In this document: positions 12,001 through 21,014 of the stretch, one piece after another
How positions within the stretch are numbered: the first letter of the stretch is position 1
Layout of the letters: every line of letters begins with the position of its first letter
Source: Gyrodactylus bullatarudis
Taxonomy: Eukaryota > Platyhelminthes > Monogenea > Gyrodactylidea > Gyrodactylidae
Direction: 5' to 3'
NCBI GenBank assembly: GCA_012064415.1
Contig: SSNU01000055.1
Coordinates: 930,001-994,000, forward strand
DNA: 64,000 bases
Translations under genes and position numbers: made by a program
Notes under the pieces: model-generated
What the model saw: only the letters and a program-made list of their open reading frames with translations
Database searches by the model: none
What the model was told of the DNA's origin: nothing

Positions 12001-13178
12001 TTTGAATTCTCCGTCTAATGTTGATCGCAAACATCTGCATTTGACTGCTTCAAATTACCGAAATCGATAAAAACTCTGGGTTCAAAAGATGAAAAAGTAA
12101 AAATATGGTGCATTTTCGAAATCCGAAGATTTGGCCTTATTTTGGTCAGATTGAATTTTTTTCGAATATCAACAACTTTTTAGCTCATTTCATTTTAGAA
12201 TTCAAAAAATTATTTATGTCTGTGAATCTGGAGAAAAATATCGAATTTTTTGTAAAAATAGTAAATTCTCATCTTCATGTCAATTAGGTTTATAACAATC
12301 ACTGCAAATTTTATAATCCTTATTTTTTAAGAAATACTACACCTTTTCCATTACTTTCTTTTTCCACAGATAGACCAATAAAAGCCAGAAAACAACATAG
12401 TCAGATAGCAAGCGAACAACGTTATAGTCAATCTATGCGGAACAGCTCCCTGAAGAACTGCTTGGTTCAAAATTATAATTAGAATACAGTTTAAAATCTT
12501 TTGAGCATGCTAGAGTTGAGCGGTGTCAATTAAAATTTAAGAAGAATTACCTCAAAACCAAAGGATCATGTGCCAGATTTCTCAACTATATCTTCAAGTT
12601 CAGTCTCATTTTGGAGTAGATGAATAAACAGTAATTTTTTCCTTCTGAAGCGAGAAATTTTGACATGGAATTCATTCAAAATCGATAGTTTCAGCATGCA
12701 AAGTATGTGAGAATACTCACAAATTTTTAAAGCAATATTCACAGACTTTTAATGATTTATTGATAGGTTTGGTGTGAAGGTGACACATTGGTAGGCTACA
12801 CTCATCGCAGTACTGCTTTTGAAATGGAACTTTGACAAATTTCTCTGAGCAAATGTGACATATTTCGATAATGGAGATTTTCTCTCGTTCCTCCTTGCCT
12901 AGATTCGATCCAATGTCCAGGGCTCTTGCTTCCGGGTCAACACTATAGAGTAGATTATCGTAGAGACTATTCTTTGAAATGTTCAATTTGCTCGACAAAT
13001 TCTGATTGCTCGTGTATTTCTGGTAGGAACTTTTTGAGAGGGTAAATATGAAAAATTACTTTAGTCTTTCTCTGTCGATTTTAAGTGACTCCAAATGCTT
13101 ATCCATAACCTCAGCTATGTGGGCCTTTTCCTCTTCAGTTAGGTTGTCAATGGGAAGGACATCAGTTATTTTGCTCAT
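1..13178 (-). CDS. Rab-effector-type FYVE-like zinc-finger gene with micro-exon tail (3' end outside window)
   Basis: Exon 1 (13178-13060) starts at an ATG and encodes an acidic helix beginning LTEEEKAHIAEVMDKH. A 30-nt intron leads to exon 2 (13029-12721), which ends in a FYVE-like finger (CHIC, CDEC, CHLH, CEYC). Helix plus finger match the Rab-binding module of rabphilin/RIM and melanophilin/MYRIP-type effectors, which tether secretory vesicles. Downstream on the same strand lies a frame-compatible chain: 10770-10634, 9813-9775, 9738-9689, 7508-7482, 7347-7324, 7168-7145, 4510-4475, 4177-4133, 3068-3024, 2960-2910, 518-486, 414-370, 309-271, 213-189, 57-1, with a possible extra exon 3173-3153. 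Most are 24-51 nt, enter and leave in phase 0, and have GTGAGT/GTAAGT-like donors. The tail is charged and predicted disordered. The finger exons are well supported; joining them to the tail is inference, and the tail could be a separate gene. Confidence 0.6.
627..743. repeat. Hairpin MITE, about 117 bp
   Basis: The arms AAACCTACTAGTCGATGTG and its imperfect complement ending CATCGGCTTGTAGGTTT enclose about 60 bp, so the unit is nearly all hairpin. It lies in an intron of the minus-strand micro-exon gene, about 65 bp from the piggyBac. No coding capacity. Confidence 0.75.
823..840. promoter_or_regulatory. Subterminal palindrome of piggyBac, copy 1 of 3
   Basis: GAGGTCGTATACGACCTC is a perfect 18-bp palindrome just inside the left terminus. 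A 16-bp core (AGGTCGTATACGACCT) recurs at about 1189-1204, some 20 bp before the transposase ATG, and at 2516-2531 near the right end. The latter two also share an extension ATCGGTATTC in inverted orientation. This layout suggests transposase or repressor binding sites; that role is inferred. Confidence 0.5.
1227..2445 (+). pseudogene. piggyBac transposase pseudogene
   Basis: The reading starts at ATG 1227 with an acidic N-terminus, then jumps straight to the first catalytic motif (SDEQIIPFKGR). The roughly 150-residue dimerisation/DNA-binding region usual between them is missing. The second Asp motif (FDNYFTS) and the third Asp region (YNKGMGAVDLFD) are present. An in-frame TGA at 1896-1898 falls where relatives have an Arg, consistent with a CGA-to-TGA transition. 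A frameshift near 2110-2144 separates the C-terminal Cys-rich finger (CVICKKKSYCFCTICKK), which ends at 2445. Not functional as it stands. Confidence 0.9.
2670..4880. other. Intronic stretch of the micro-exon gene
   Basis: Apart from exons 2960-2910, 3068-3024, 4177-4133 and 4510-4475 (and the tentative 3173-3153) of the minus-strand gene, this A+T-rich stretch holds the foldback element at 3218-3700. I see nothing else that I can support. Confidence 0.4.
3218..3700. repeat. Foldback MITE (family A), copy 1
   Basis: Arms 3222-3380 and 3545-3695 are inverted copies beginning ACTTGGACGAAATTTTGCAA and ending in the complement AAATTTCGTCCAAGT. A second diverged copy is at about 28130-28510, so it is a dispersed family and not a chance hairpin. 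No coding capacity. Confidence 0.8.
4880..4985 (+). pseudogene. Decayed copy of the small secreted-peptide ORF at 31971-32054
   Basis: The stretch shares GGCAATAATGATACTTT, GGCAGTGTTG and CAGCTTTTTGG with the 27-residue ORF at 31971, but has about 25 bp inserted and in-frame stops. It could equally be a fragment of a repeat family that carries the ORF. Confidence 0.4.
5150..5430. repeat. Half-copy of foldback family C
   Basis: The sequence from GATCCTGAAAATCAACTTTTG onward resembles one arm of the complete foldback at 52341-53064, including the GGCGCCAAAT core and the TTCTTGATGAAA segment. The opposite arm is absent here. It abuts the Tc1 insertion. Confidence 0.6.
5474..7015 (-). mobile_element. 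Tc1-type transposon, apparently intact
   Basis: The element is 1542 bp with TA target duplications (5472-5473 and 7016-7017) and 220-bp terminal inverted repeats (5474-5693 and 6796-7015) that look identical. They are identical enough to encode the same 60-residue spurious ORF in each arm. It carries one uninterrupted transposase. Identical repeats and an intact gene indicate a recent insertion. It lies in an intron of the micro-exon gene, in the same orientation. Confidence 0.95.
5692..6687 (-). CDS. Tc1-family DD34E transposase, 331 residues
   Basis: It catalyses cut-and-paste transposition. The N-terminal paired helix-turn-helix region spans about residues 1-110 (first helix DHELETIKSLK), followed by the GRKA basic motif near 57-60. 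The DDE domain has D147 (FTDEKKF), D234 (QQDNAPCH) and E269 (DLNPIENLWG), with 34 residues between the last two, which is the Tc1 signature. Length is typical, no stop or frameshift is seen, and all catalytic residues are present. The stop codon falls at the inner edge of the left inverted repeat. Confidence 0.95.
   Translation of the reverse strand: MHHHNCRFTDHELETIKSLKNTGVSSREISRRFKCSATTINRFIHGCTYKKTLKKPGRKAIITNSQRGQIRKLVSKQFMNCNQVKSILNLSVNVRTIQNCVKKKLKMSWRKSKKTPKLSEHNKKFRVDWIKDKLAQRINWDKVIFTDEKKFNLDGPDGLSYHWCPNGDAPRKILNRVHGGASIMVWGAVYSKGTLPLVIINNKMNSEKYQDILTDAILIYKNEFKNECLVFQQDNAPCHTSKSTIEWLNDNEIDYIDWPAKSPDLNPIENLWGLLSQRVYGNGRQFQNIDELKCEILKKWSEFTEDDVRPFISSMTKRSFEIIEKKGEFLG
7530..8920. other. 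Gene-free intronic stretch with a diverged foldback copy
   Basis: About 8090-8520 resembles foldback family B, including segments like CAAAGAATTCGAATTCGCAT and a GCATTTAATTGCTTCAAATC match. The short ORF at 8527-8724 (-) has no recognisable feature. No exon of the micro-exon gene was found here. Confidence 0.4.
8929..9520. mobile_element. Non-autonomous hAT-like element, 592 bp
   Basis: Terminal inverted repeats TAGGGCGACCA and TGGTCGCCCTA are flanked by the 8-bp duplication GTAATTAC at 8921-8928 and 9521-9528. AAAAAGGCA motifs are repeated inside both ends, as hAT subterminal sites often are. There is no transposase; the Lys-rich ORF at 9210-9395 only reflects these repeats. An (almost) pure C run follows at about 9535-9545. 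Confidence 0.8.
9907..10010. repeat. Hairpin MITE, about 100 bp
   Basis: AACAGTCATAAAATTCGATG (9908 onward) pairs with CATCGAATTTTATGAGGACTG (ending near 10010), leaving a loop of about 40 bp. Non-coding. Confidence 0.7.
10040..11700. other. Mostly non-coding, one exon of the minus-strand gene
   Basis: Only the exon 10770-10634 is supported. The frame is open further upstream to an ATG at 10913, but the acceptor at 10772-10771 gives the phase that matches the finger exon. The rest shows no repeat or coding signal that I can defend. Confidence 0.35.
11725..12292. repeat. Foldback MITE (family B), copy 1
   Basis: Long inverted arms (for example CTGACCAAAATAAGGCCAAT near 11742 and its complement near 12130) enclose a central segment. 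Other copies lie at 18229-18836, 34873-36897 (interrupted) and 53317-53886. The spurious ORFs inside are repeated in each copy and are not genes. Confidence 0.85.
12293..12500 (+). pseudogene. Decayed copy of the last intron/exon of the gene at 51501-52104
   Basis: The plus strand here matches the minus strand of 51459-51660: the intron end with its CTTTTTCCACAG acceptor, then the final exon through its TGA and beyond. The copy carries in-frame stops (for example TAA after GACCAA). It is a duplicated gene fragment inside an intron of the Rab-effector-like gene. Confidence 0.7.
12566..12644 (-). CDS. Alternative terminal exon of the Rab-effector-like gene
   Basis: A good acceptor (TTCAG) at 12646-12645 opens an exon that completes the split codon left by exon 2 and stays open for 25 codons to a TGA at 12568-12566. 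Using it would give a complete 168-residue protein of helix, finger and a short basic/acidic C-terminal helix. A donor-like GAG/GTAATT lies just downstream. Either this is the true last exon, or it is an alternative to joining exon 2 to 10770-10634, which fits the same phase. Confidence 0.45.
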
Positions 13179-13706
13179 TGCTTTGAACTTGGCGGGGAGA
13201 AGAAAACTAGATGGAAATTAAAATCTATTTTAAAATATATTTATATCAATATGTCAGTATATCAGCCGGAAGTTGACTATTGACAAAAAAACTTGATAGT
13301 TTTTTTTGGTAAATTTCAAAAGCAATTCTTGACTAAAATTTAAATTAAAAAGTACAAGAGTAATATTTCAGTTCAATATTTATATGCTGCACCACATTGA
13401 GCTGAAATGAAGAAAAACGCCTGCTTCTCATTAGTTCATTGATTATTTTAATCTGCAACCTCTGCATATAGTATCATATACATTTTTAGTAATGAATCTG
13501 AGTATATTTATATAATAAATGATAAATGAACATTTTCATGAGGTACTATTATTAACTACTATTAAGGTTGAAATTTTATCAAATTTAATGAACATAATTT
13601 AAAAGTTATAATGAATATACTCAATTCATTCATGGGATAATGAGCCAATCAAATACCGATCAGTTTACTACAAAAAATTTTCATTCATCTTATTGATCAT
13701 CTTAGA
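13179..13706. promoter_or_regulatory. Shared upstream region of two divergent genes
   Basis: These 528 bp separate the ATGs of the minus-strand finger gene and the plus-strand EGF/TSP1 gene, so both promoters should lie here. The plus gene has an acceptor-like CTTAG at 13701-13705 one base before its ATG. The minus gene has CATCTAG and GCCAAG a short way upstream of its ATG. No clear TATA box was assigned. Confidence 0.4.
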
Positions 13707-16700
13707 ATGCTGATAATTAGACTATACGTTTTAACACTGATTTTAGTCCTTACTAATGGCTACATTTACCATTTTCTAGGTGATATCCTCCTATCAAACG
13801 GATCTGGTTATGAATTCCTAAGGAAACCCTCGTTTGATGAATTTTACGATAATGACCTTGGTGATATAAAATATGGATTCCCAAATAACTTTTATGGATC
13901 TGCTCTAGTCCCTGATGTTTTACCGTATTTCAAGTATGAGAAAGGGAAATGTGGTGGGAGTTAGTTAGCGCATATTTTATTTTATCTCAAGACATGATTC
14001 CGGAAGCATATTCAATGCGTCTATTTCCAACTAACCTCTTTGAGAGGTTTGAGTTTTGCGATGAAATCCTTTTTCCCGGCTGTGCGTGGCTACGATTTAT
14101 TGAGCTCATGTTTCCTTTGGACTTTGTCAATGAAGAATTCAACCAAAACTATGGCCCAATGCTAAGAGACGGTTGGTGGCCGTACAAGACAAAAGATGAA
14201 GTCGCTATTACATACCTGTTCATCTTGTGTTCATTATATTTTCCTATTGAAACTTTTGACAGAGATGTGAGTTGAAAAGTTTGAGAATATTATATGATAA
14301 AATAGACAATCTTATCATACTCAGCGATGTCCTAACGTTTGTCTCAGAAATCCGTGTAATGAAATTAAATTTGCTGAACGAGATTTCTGTCAGAGAACGG
14401 GTTTCACTGAGACCGACTTTGAATGTCGCTGTCTCGAAGGCTTCGACTGGAATGAAGATCTCAAAGTTTGCATATTAAGGAATGACTGTCACAAATGTCA
14501 CCTACAAGGCCTTAGAGAGTGCATTGTCAATGAATTTCGAGAATTTCACAATGATGTAATATGCAAATGTAGGGATGGTTATATTGGGACCCATTGTCAG
14601 ACCAAGATTGATCCATGTATCGATGAAATTAATCTGAGTGAAAATGAAAGGTCCACTAATCTTCAAATAATTGGTGAGATTAATTGATTATTCTTTGAAT
14701 TTATTTGAATGAATATAAAGCAGGATGATTTTGTCTACGAAATTCTGATTACTTTCAAATCCATGTCGTATTTCGAGTTGGCGTAACATTTCCGTCTTTT
14801 TGGTGGGTGATCTAAAAATGGGGTTTTTCAGAAATACCTCACGGATAATTATCATTATAATGAGAAAAAAGTGGTTAAACCCTGCTGTAAATTTGAATAT
14901 TCTCCAGATATTCTCATATGAATGTTTATTTACTCTAATTCTTAATTAATGCTCACAACGCTTGTGGCCTAATTTGGCATCCTTTATGCTTGTCTAAGAC
15001 CGTATATATTCAGTGACAATAAGTGTTATTTCAAATATGTCAGAGCAATAACATATTTTCTATACCTTTTTCAGATTAATTTCGTATAATTATAATTCTG
15101 TTTTCAATTTCGCAAAAATTCAATAGAATACAAATTTTCAAATCGTTTTCTTACTAATGGGCAATGAATTTCGTAAATTATTTTCGTGAAATATGTTTTA
15201 TGAAAATCATTCGTGAATTTACGAAATAAAATACTTATAGTTTACGAAATTGAACAAAAAACAACACAAATATTTTACGATATAAAATATGTCACCAAAA
15301 CGATTTGTTAATCTACAATATTCTATTGAAATTTTACTAAATTGAAAACAGATTTATACGAAATTCATCTGAAAATGTATAGTATTATGTGGTATTCACA
15401 ATGAAGGACCTTAGAAGAATAAAATTAATAGCCCATCTGCAGTTCAACTGGACAAACAAACTTAACTGAGACCAAAATTGTCATGAGATTTTCAACCGAA
15501 GCTTCAATGCTACCACAAATTACATCTGCTACTATGATCCTAAATTTTATTGAGTTCAAAAAAATTAACAAATTAATCAGATATTCATGGAGCAATATTC
15601 AAAAGTTGAAGGTGTCGACCTGGGACGTGATCAGTTATTCAGCAGAAATGAAATTTTTAATTATGAAAACATGGTCGAAACTGAAGTCTGACTTGTTTTT
15701 TTGCATAGAACAGGTTTTGGTGGACTTGAGCAGTTCAAGATTTTTTATTCAAACCAATCAGTTCGATAACAATTTGCCTAAAATATACTAAATTTATGAG
15801 ATTTAATTTCTATTAGTTTATCATGTTTAGTAAACATTGTTTACCTGATATCAATGTAATTCTGTCATAAAAGCCAGTTGATATTTATCATGAATTTCCT
15901 ATTTGAATTTCCTTAGTTTCTCAAATTCTCATATAAATCTAGAGAAGATTCCTATCTTTAGCAATAAAAAATTGCATTTCATTATCGTTTGAGAGTGATG
16001 TTTCGAAATGTTGACTCTTACCTCTAGCTGATATTTGGGATTTTTACATTACCCAACTTCACCAAATAACAGTCCATGCAATGGGTCTCATAGGATCTCT
16101 CATAGTTTAGAAGATAACTATTAGTTTAGAGCCAAATATGTCAACTTAAACCTCTATCATCTTAGGAATCATAAGTCAGCTCCCAATGTGGGACATGAAG
16201 GGCTAATTTGACTATTTCTTCACCATGAAAATTGGCTAATTTCCTCAATTTGACTCAATGTAGATGAAGTAAAACTGATTACGCTCATAGCTTAATTTTA
16301 TGCTATGAGTTTGTAGTTAATTGTAATAATCTCTTTCGTCATTCTACATTAGGCAAGGTGATGTGCAATGAACATTTAGATGATAGTAACAGTTGTATCA
16401 ATAGAAAGTCAATGATTGGACCGAATCAGGCAAACTATTTGTGTAAATGTGGAGAGGGATTTAGTCAGGATTCAGCCTATTTGAACATTCCGAATTGCTT
16501 ACATGAGAGAACCTTGGGAGATGATCTGATTTGTGTACATGGGACTATTATTACTTCGCGCGTGAGTATTATTTTTTAGATGAGTGTATCTACTTACAAG
16601 TAAATATGATAAAGAAATTTTTATTCCAGGATGGAACTAGAGGTAAATGCCAATGTGAAGATTATTTCTACACAGATCCTAATCGTGAGTATTCATTCAT

Positions 16701-19315
16701 GCAATGTGATCGGTCAAAGCAAGGCTTTTGGTCAGAATGGACTGAATGGTCAAGTTGTTATCCTCAAGCGTTAAATCCCAAATGTCTCAATCTCCAGAAT
16801 AAGGAGCTAGAGAAAACTCTTGTTAGCATATATAATGATTCGTATCAGAGGCGGATAAGAACGTGTCTCAATCCAAGATTAGAATTTTGTTCTGGACCAT
16901 TGGAAGAGGTAAGAAATCATACATTTTCTGACTAATCTACCGTATTACCGTCAAAGCTTTTCTCAAGGTATTGCTTTGTTTAGAAACAGAATACAGGTTA
17001 AAAAGGTTCTTGAAAAACTTTTTATAGTTGGTTTTACATCAGACGAAATTCCGATTCTAAAAATATTTACATATCAAGGTTCACTTAGTTCAACTCGAGA
17101 TATTTTATAACTCATCAGGTTTTTTAAACTCAGCATTGGTTTCTTGATCATTTTGAAATTCTCGAGACAGTTAGTACAAGTGAAATTTGAAATATTTTAG
17201 ATTATATTAGCCGGTTTAACTTCCCCTATCTTCCAAGACTTTTGCGTTGAGTAGTTTTTATTTTACATGAAAATCGAATGACACCATCAGAAACCAAAAA
17301 ATCTGATTATTGTTTACAAATGAAATGTATGGCTATCCACAACATCATGTATTATTCATAGATTATGTTACGTGATATTCTCAAGTCATAAAATTAATTA
17401 TTGTTAGTCATTCATCTGTTCGTCTAAATAATTCAAAATTATTATAATTATAATGATCAAAATAATAATAATATTTTTAATCAGAAGAGAAAGTGATTCT
17501 ATACCAAAGAGCATCTAATAAAGTTGTATTTCTTCCCATAATATGTTCATACATTCGTCTAATAATAAGAAGGAACAAGATTTCTTCATGTTTTGCGTAT
17601 GAATTGCGTATATTAATTTATTTTCCTCAACAAAGCTTTCTTGCTACAAGAAATAAAGTCAAAATCTATCGGTTAGAGGAATTACATTCGAGGGTTTACT
17701 ACTGAAAGTGTCTTCATCTATGAATTTGAAAAAGACTGAGAAATTTTGTGCAAAAGACTTGACTGTATGATCTCTATCAATCATTTCATGGAAATATTTC
17801 TATGGTGAAATAATATGGCCAAGAATTTCTTTTTTTTGAATTAATTTCCTAATTTGTAAGGAAGAAGGGATTTTTTTGTATAATTCTAAATTACTCGTCT
17901 TAACTGAAATCTTCAACCATTTTGACTGTATTAGTTGTGTCAGGATTTTCACCTTGATCAAAATGAAAAAAATTCAACATGTCTAGCTTCCACAGTGGAT
18001 GTTCCACTCTAAATCGTTTTTCGAATAGAGATTCAACATTACAATCAGGATATAGAATAATTACTACGATTTTTATTCAAAATAGAAACTAAAACAATGT
18101 AAAAATCATGAAAAAATTAGTCCAGACAGGTAAATAAATTCAATAAACAGTTTAAACTATGAACTAAGCTACCTTTGTGAGTGAAACTCTATAATTAAAA
18201 ACTTTGAATCATTAAACTTTGAAAGCTAGTTTAATTTAGTTGAAATGAAGATCAGAATTTACAATTTTTACAAAGAACTCGATATTTTGAAAATGCACCG
18301 AATTTCCACTTTTTCAACTTCTGAACCAAAAATTTTCATTGATTTCGATGATTTGAAGCAGCTAAGTGATGATATTTGGGATCAACATTAGACAAAGAAT
18401 TCGAGATAACAAAGATCCTACTGTTTCCGAGAAAAGTTGAACTTCCAGATTTTGGATAATTTGCCTTCGTGATAATCGAGAAATTCAAATGGTTCGACTT
18501 CCCACAGTAATGAAGAATTTCAGTGAACTTCTGCAGGTAAATTTGAATTCTCCGTCTAATGTTGATCGCAAACATCTGCATTTGACTGCTTCAAATTACC
18601 GAAATCGATAAAAACTCTGGGTTCAAAAGTTGAAAAAGTAAAATTATGGTGCATTTTCGAAATCCGAAGATTTGGCCTTATTTTGGTCAGATTGAATTTT
18701 TTTCGAATATCAACAACTTTTTAGCTCATTCCATTTTAGAATTCAAAAAATTATTTATGTCTGTGAATCTGGAGAAAAATATCGATTTTTTTGTAAAAAT
18801 AGTAAATTCTCATCTTCATGTCAATTAGGTTTATTTATTTTTACAAATTTGAAGTAATTTTTTATCAAATTGCCTTATTCTATAATATAAATCTAAAAAC
18901 ACCTTTTCACCAACCTCTTTATGGGTGCGTACTAAGCCAGTAAAACTACTGAGATAAATTCAAGATTTCTTTTCCTCCCAAGGTAATCTACTTTGAGGGC
19001 TTCTATCTTATTTATTTTTTAGGTTCAAATTCGAATAAATCATCTAGCTCTCTACTTACCAGATTGATTTTACACAAATCTTGAAAGTAAGAAATCAAGT
19101 AGAATTAATTCTAAAATTCCTAATTCTAGACTCGTTCATGTCCTGTTCAGTCAACCTGTCCGAGGGTATCATTCAACCATGAGAATTACATTGATCTCAT
19201 CATGATCCATTTCAATCGAGCCATTGGAATGCTCTACGTTCTCTTCCCATCATTGCTGGGCCTACTCATCGTTGTGGAGAACATCTCAAGTAGTAGGAGA
19301 AGAAGACAAATTTGA
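13707..19315 (+). CDS. EGF-like and thrombospondin type 1 single-pass membrane protein, 514 residues
   Basis: Six exons join in frame: 13707-13953, 13992-14266, 14325-14673, 16353-16561, 16630-16908, 19130-19315. Introns 1-3 of the short set are 38, 58 and 68 nt; two others are 1.7 and 2.2 kb. A signal peptide (about 1-18) precedes an unrecognised domain (19-174). Two Cys-rich EGF-like modules (about 176-270) follow, the second ending CKCRDGYIGTHC, then a further Cys-rich stretch (290-360). One TSP1 repeat comes next (WSEWTEWSSC from 394, RRIRTC, closing Cys near 457-463 across an intron). A helix (about 483-502) and a short RRRR tail suggest a type I membrane protein. A polyadenylation signal AATAAA is at 19461. 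Likely a surface adhesion or matrix-binding protein; ligand unknown. Confidence 0.8.
14674..16352 (+). other. Long intron of the EGF/TSP1 gene with a possible decayed exon
   Basis: Around 15470-15760 one frame reads Cys-containing, exon-like peptides (for example CHEIFNRSFNATTNYICYYD) interrupted by stops. This may be a dead EGF-like exon. Removing 23-27 nt introns does not restore a clean frame, so no exon is called. Confidence 0.25.
18229..18836. repeat. Foldback MITE (family B), copy 2
   Basis: This copy is nearly identical to 11760-12292 and lies in the last intron of the EGF/TSP1 gene. Outer arms read like TTTAGTTGAAATGAAGATC at the left and CATCTTCATGTCAATTAGG at the right. Non-coding. 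Confidence 0.9.
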
Positions 19316-19713
19316 AATGAAATTTTACTTTTGCAGGAAAGGAATCTCATTAGATATAACTGTATGAGATTTTTTTTCTTCATTCATTTAGACTCTCTTC
19401 CTTTTTCTATCCATTTTCTAATTACAATCGACATAGTTTTCTTTTCAATTTTTTCTCAAAAATAAAGAATTATCTCACGATGCAAAGAAATTCTCATGTC
19501 TCTCTTACTTGTAATATTAGTAGTATACAAAGAAGTACGGATAGATTGAGACAGAGGACTGTGTGTGCCTCTATGATCTAATTTCAAAAAGATGAACTTT
19601 TCAGACAACTTGAGAAAGATATTTTCATTGTGCATACGTCTGCTTTGGAGGTTCGTCCTGATTGCGCAACCTAAAATGTGCCTGTGGAGTTTGACTAATA
19701 ATAAAAGTTGAAA

Positions 19714-19899
19714 TTAAATAAGTATCAAAAAATGAAATAGAAAATATAAGCAGATAAGAAAGATGGAAAGAGTCTGTGTTGTTGGAGGTTCTATCGTAGA
19801 AGAAACGATACAGCCTGTGGAGAAGAAGTCTTGGACTCTTTTGAATTACTCCTATGATCACAACTATTGAATGAAATTTTGTACAACTGATGAAAAGAC
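19714..19899 (-). CDS. Possible 3' end of a GPI-anchored or tail-anchored protein gene (partial)
   Basis: Exon 19899-19850 (acceptor CTTTAG) is followed by a 35-nt GTAATT...CCACAG intron and exon 19814-19714, ending in TAA. The joined frame reads a short Cys-containing segment, then SSTIEPPTTQT and about 17 hydrophobic residues to the stop. That is the usual layout of a GPI-anchor signal. Upstream exons were not found, and other frames through the region are also open, so this is tentative. Confidence 0.35.
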
Positions 19900-19959
19900 C
19901 TAAAGCTTTGTTTAAATAACAAAATAACACTTTTCTTGTATGCTCAGTAAAATTTTTTG

Positions 19960-21010
19960 AGACAGTTCAGGTATGTCAAGTAGGCATATAGTGTAACAGA
20001 AAGTTAAACCTGGATAGTTTGCATTGAATAATTAATCTTTTTGAGTTACTGCTGAATTTCAAATTTGTTTTTAAATCCGTCAAGATAACAAGTCTACTGA
20101 TGACAGATATTAATTCGGGATTTTTTTTTAATCTTGAATTTGATCTCAGCTAATGTAGTTAATGGGAAAACTACCATTATTTTTAATTATCATATGATTA
20201 GAGTATTAATTAAACATCTTAATTTCCTCTATACTTAGTCTGGAAGATATCAGATCAATATTCAAATTTCTGATAACTGAGAAATAGGGAACGAATTGTT
20301 TTCCCCATAAAATAAACAATAGAGTAAACTGATTATCATTTACAACTCATTTTCAGACGATTGTTGGAAAAGAAATGATTTATTCAGATCTATAATTTGC
20401 AATCTCATAAAAGCAATGTTTTTTGTCATTCTAAATTTCTGAAATTTTTTTTTAAGCCAAACAGCTAAGACTTTCGAGTATCCTCGAGAAAATTTTGAAT
20501 TCAAAAATAACTAATTGACTAGTGAGGGATTTTACCAGGAATTTCCAATACTGTTAACGACTTTTTCACCAGTAAGAATACCAGATACAGTTCGGTTTCA
20601 GGAATAAATTATCTTTTTTTTACCTTGGAAATTATGCATTTATTAATTTAATAAGAAAGCATTATTATAAAATAAGTTATCACAAAGTATGTTTTGGAAA
20701 AGTTGAAATAAATGTTCGACCTTGTCTTCGGACAATCGGCAGTGTAGGTTCATAATAGTCGAACTTTATTATTTCCTCTACTCAAGTAAGGAGCAGTCGA
20801 AAAGTCAAATACTGAAATTCCATGATATGTTCAAATGAATATTCGATCAAAAAGATATGATTAATGAAGGTGGAATTTTGAAGACTAAATTTTAGATCTT
20901 ATATGAGCAATTATAGATTTAAGATCATTAAGATTGTCACATTCATTTAGTTTAAAGTGAGGAGCCAGGAAATTGTCTTTATAACAGGAATTCCTGAGAA
21001 GGAATTACAC
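19960..21010. other. No gene seen
   Basis: A+T-rich sequence without a supportable ORF, splice chain or repeat. An ORF on the plus strand at 19763-19870 (35 codons) is coding-like but overlaps the minus-strand exon called above. Confidence 0.3.
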
Positions 21011-21014
21011 TGAA

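Noticed and set aside
12105..12287. Repeated 60-residue and 81-residue ORFs at 11795-12287, 18336-18828 and 36711-36893
   Set aside because: They recur only because foldback family B copies are similar. They lie in the arms and match no protein.
15483..15791. Exon-like segment in the long intron of the EGF/TSP1 gene
   Set aside because: Cys-containing peptides appear in one frame, but stops remain even when 23-27 nt introns are assumed, and the flanking exons join perfectly without it.
19625..19930. 101-residue minus ORF
   Set aside because: It reads through a canonical 35-nt intron (19849-19815). The spliced frame has a more sensible C-terminus, although the call remains weak.
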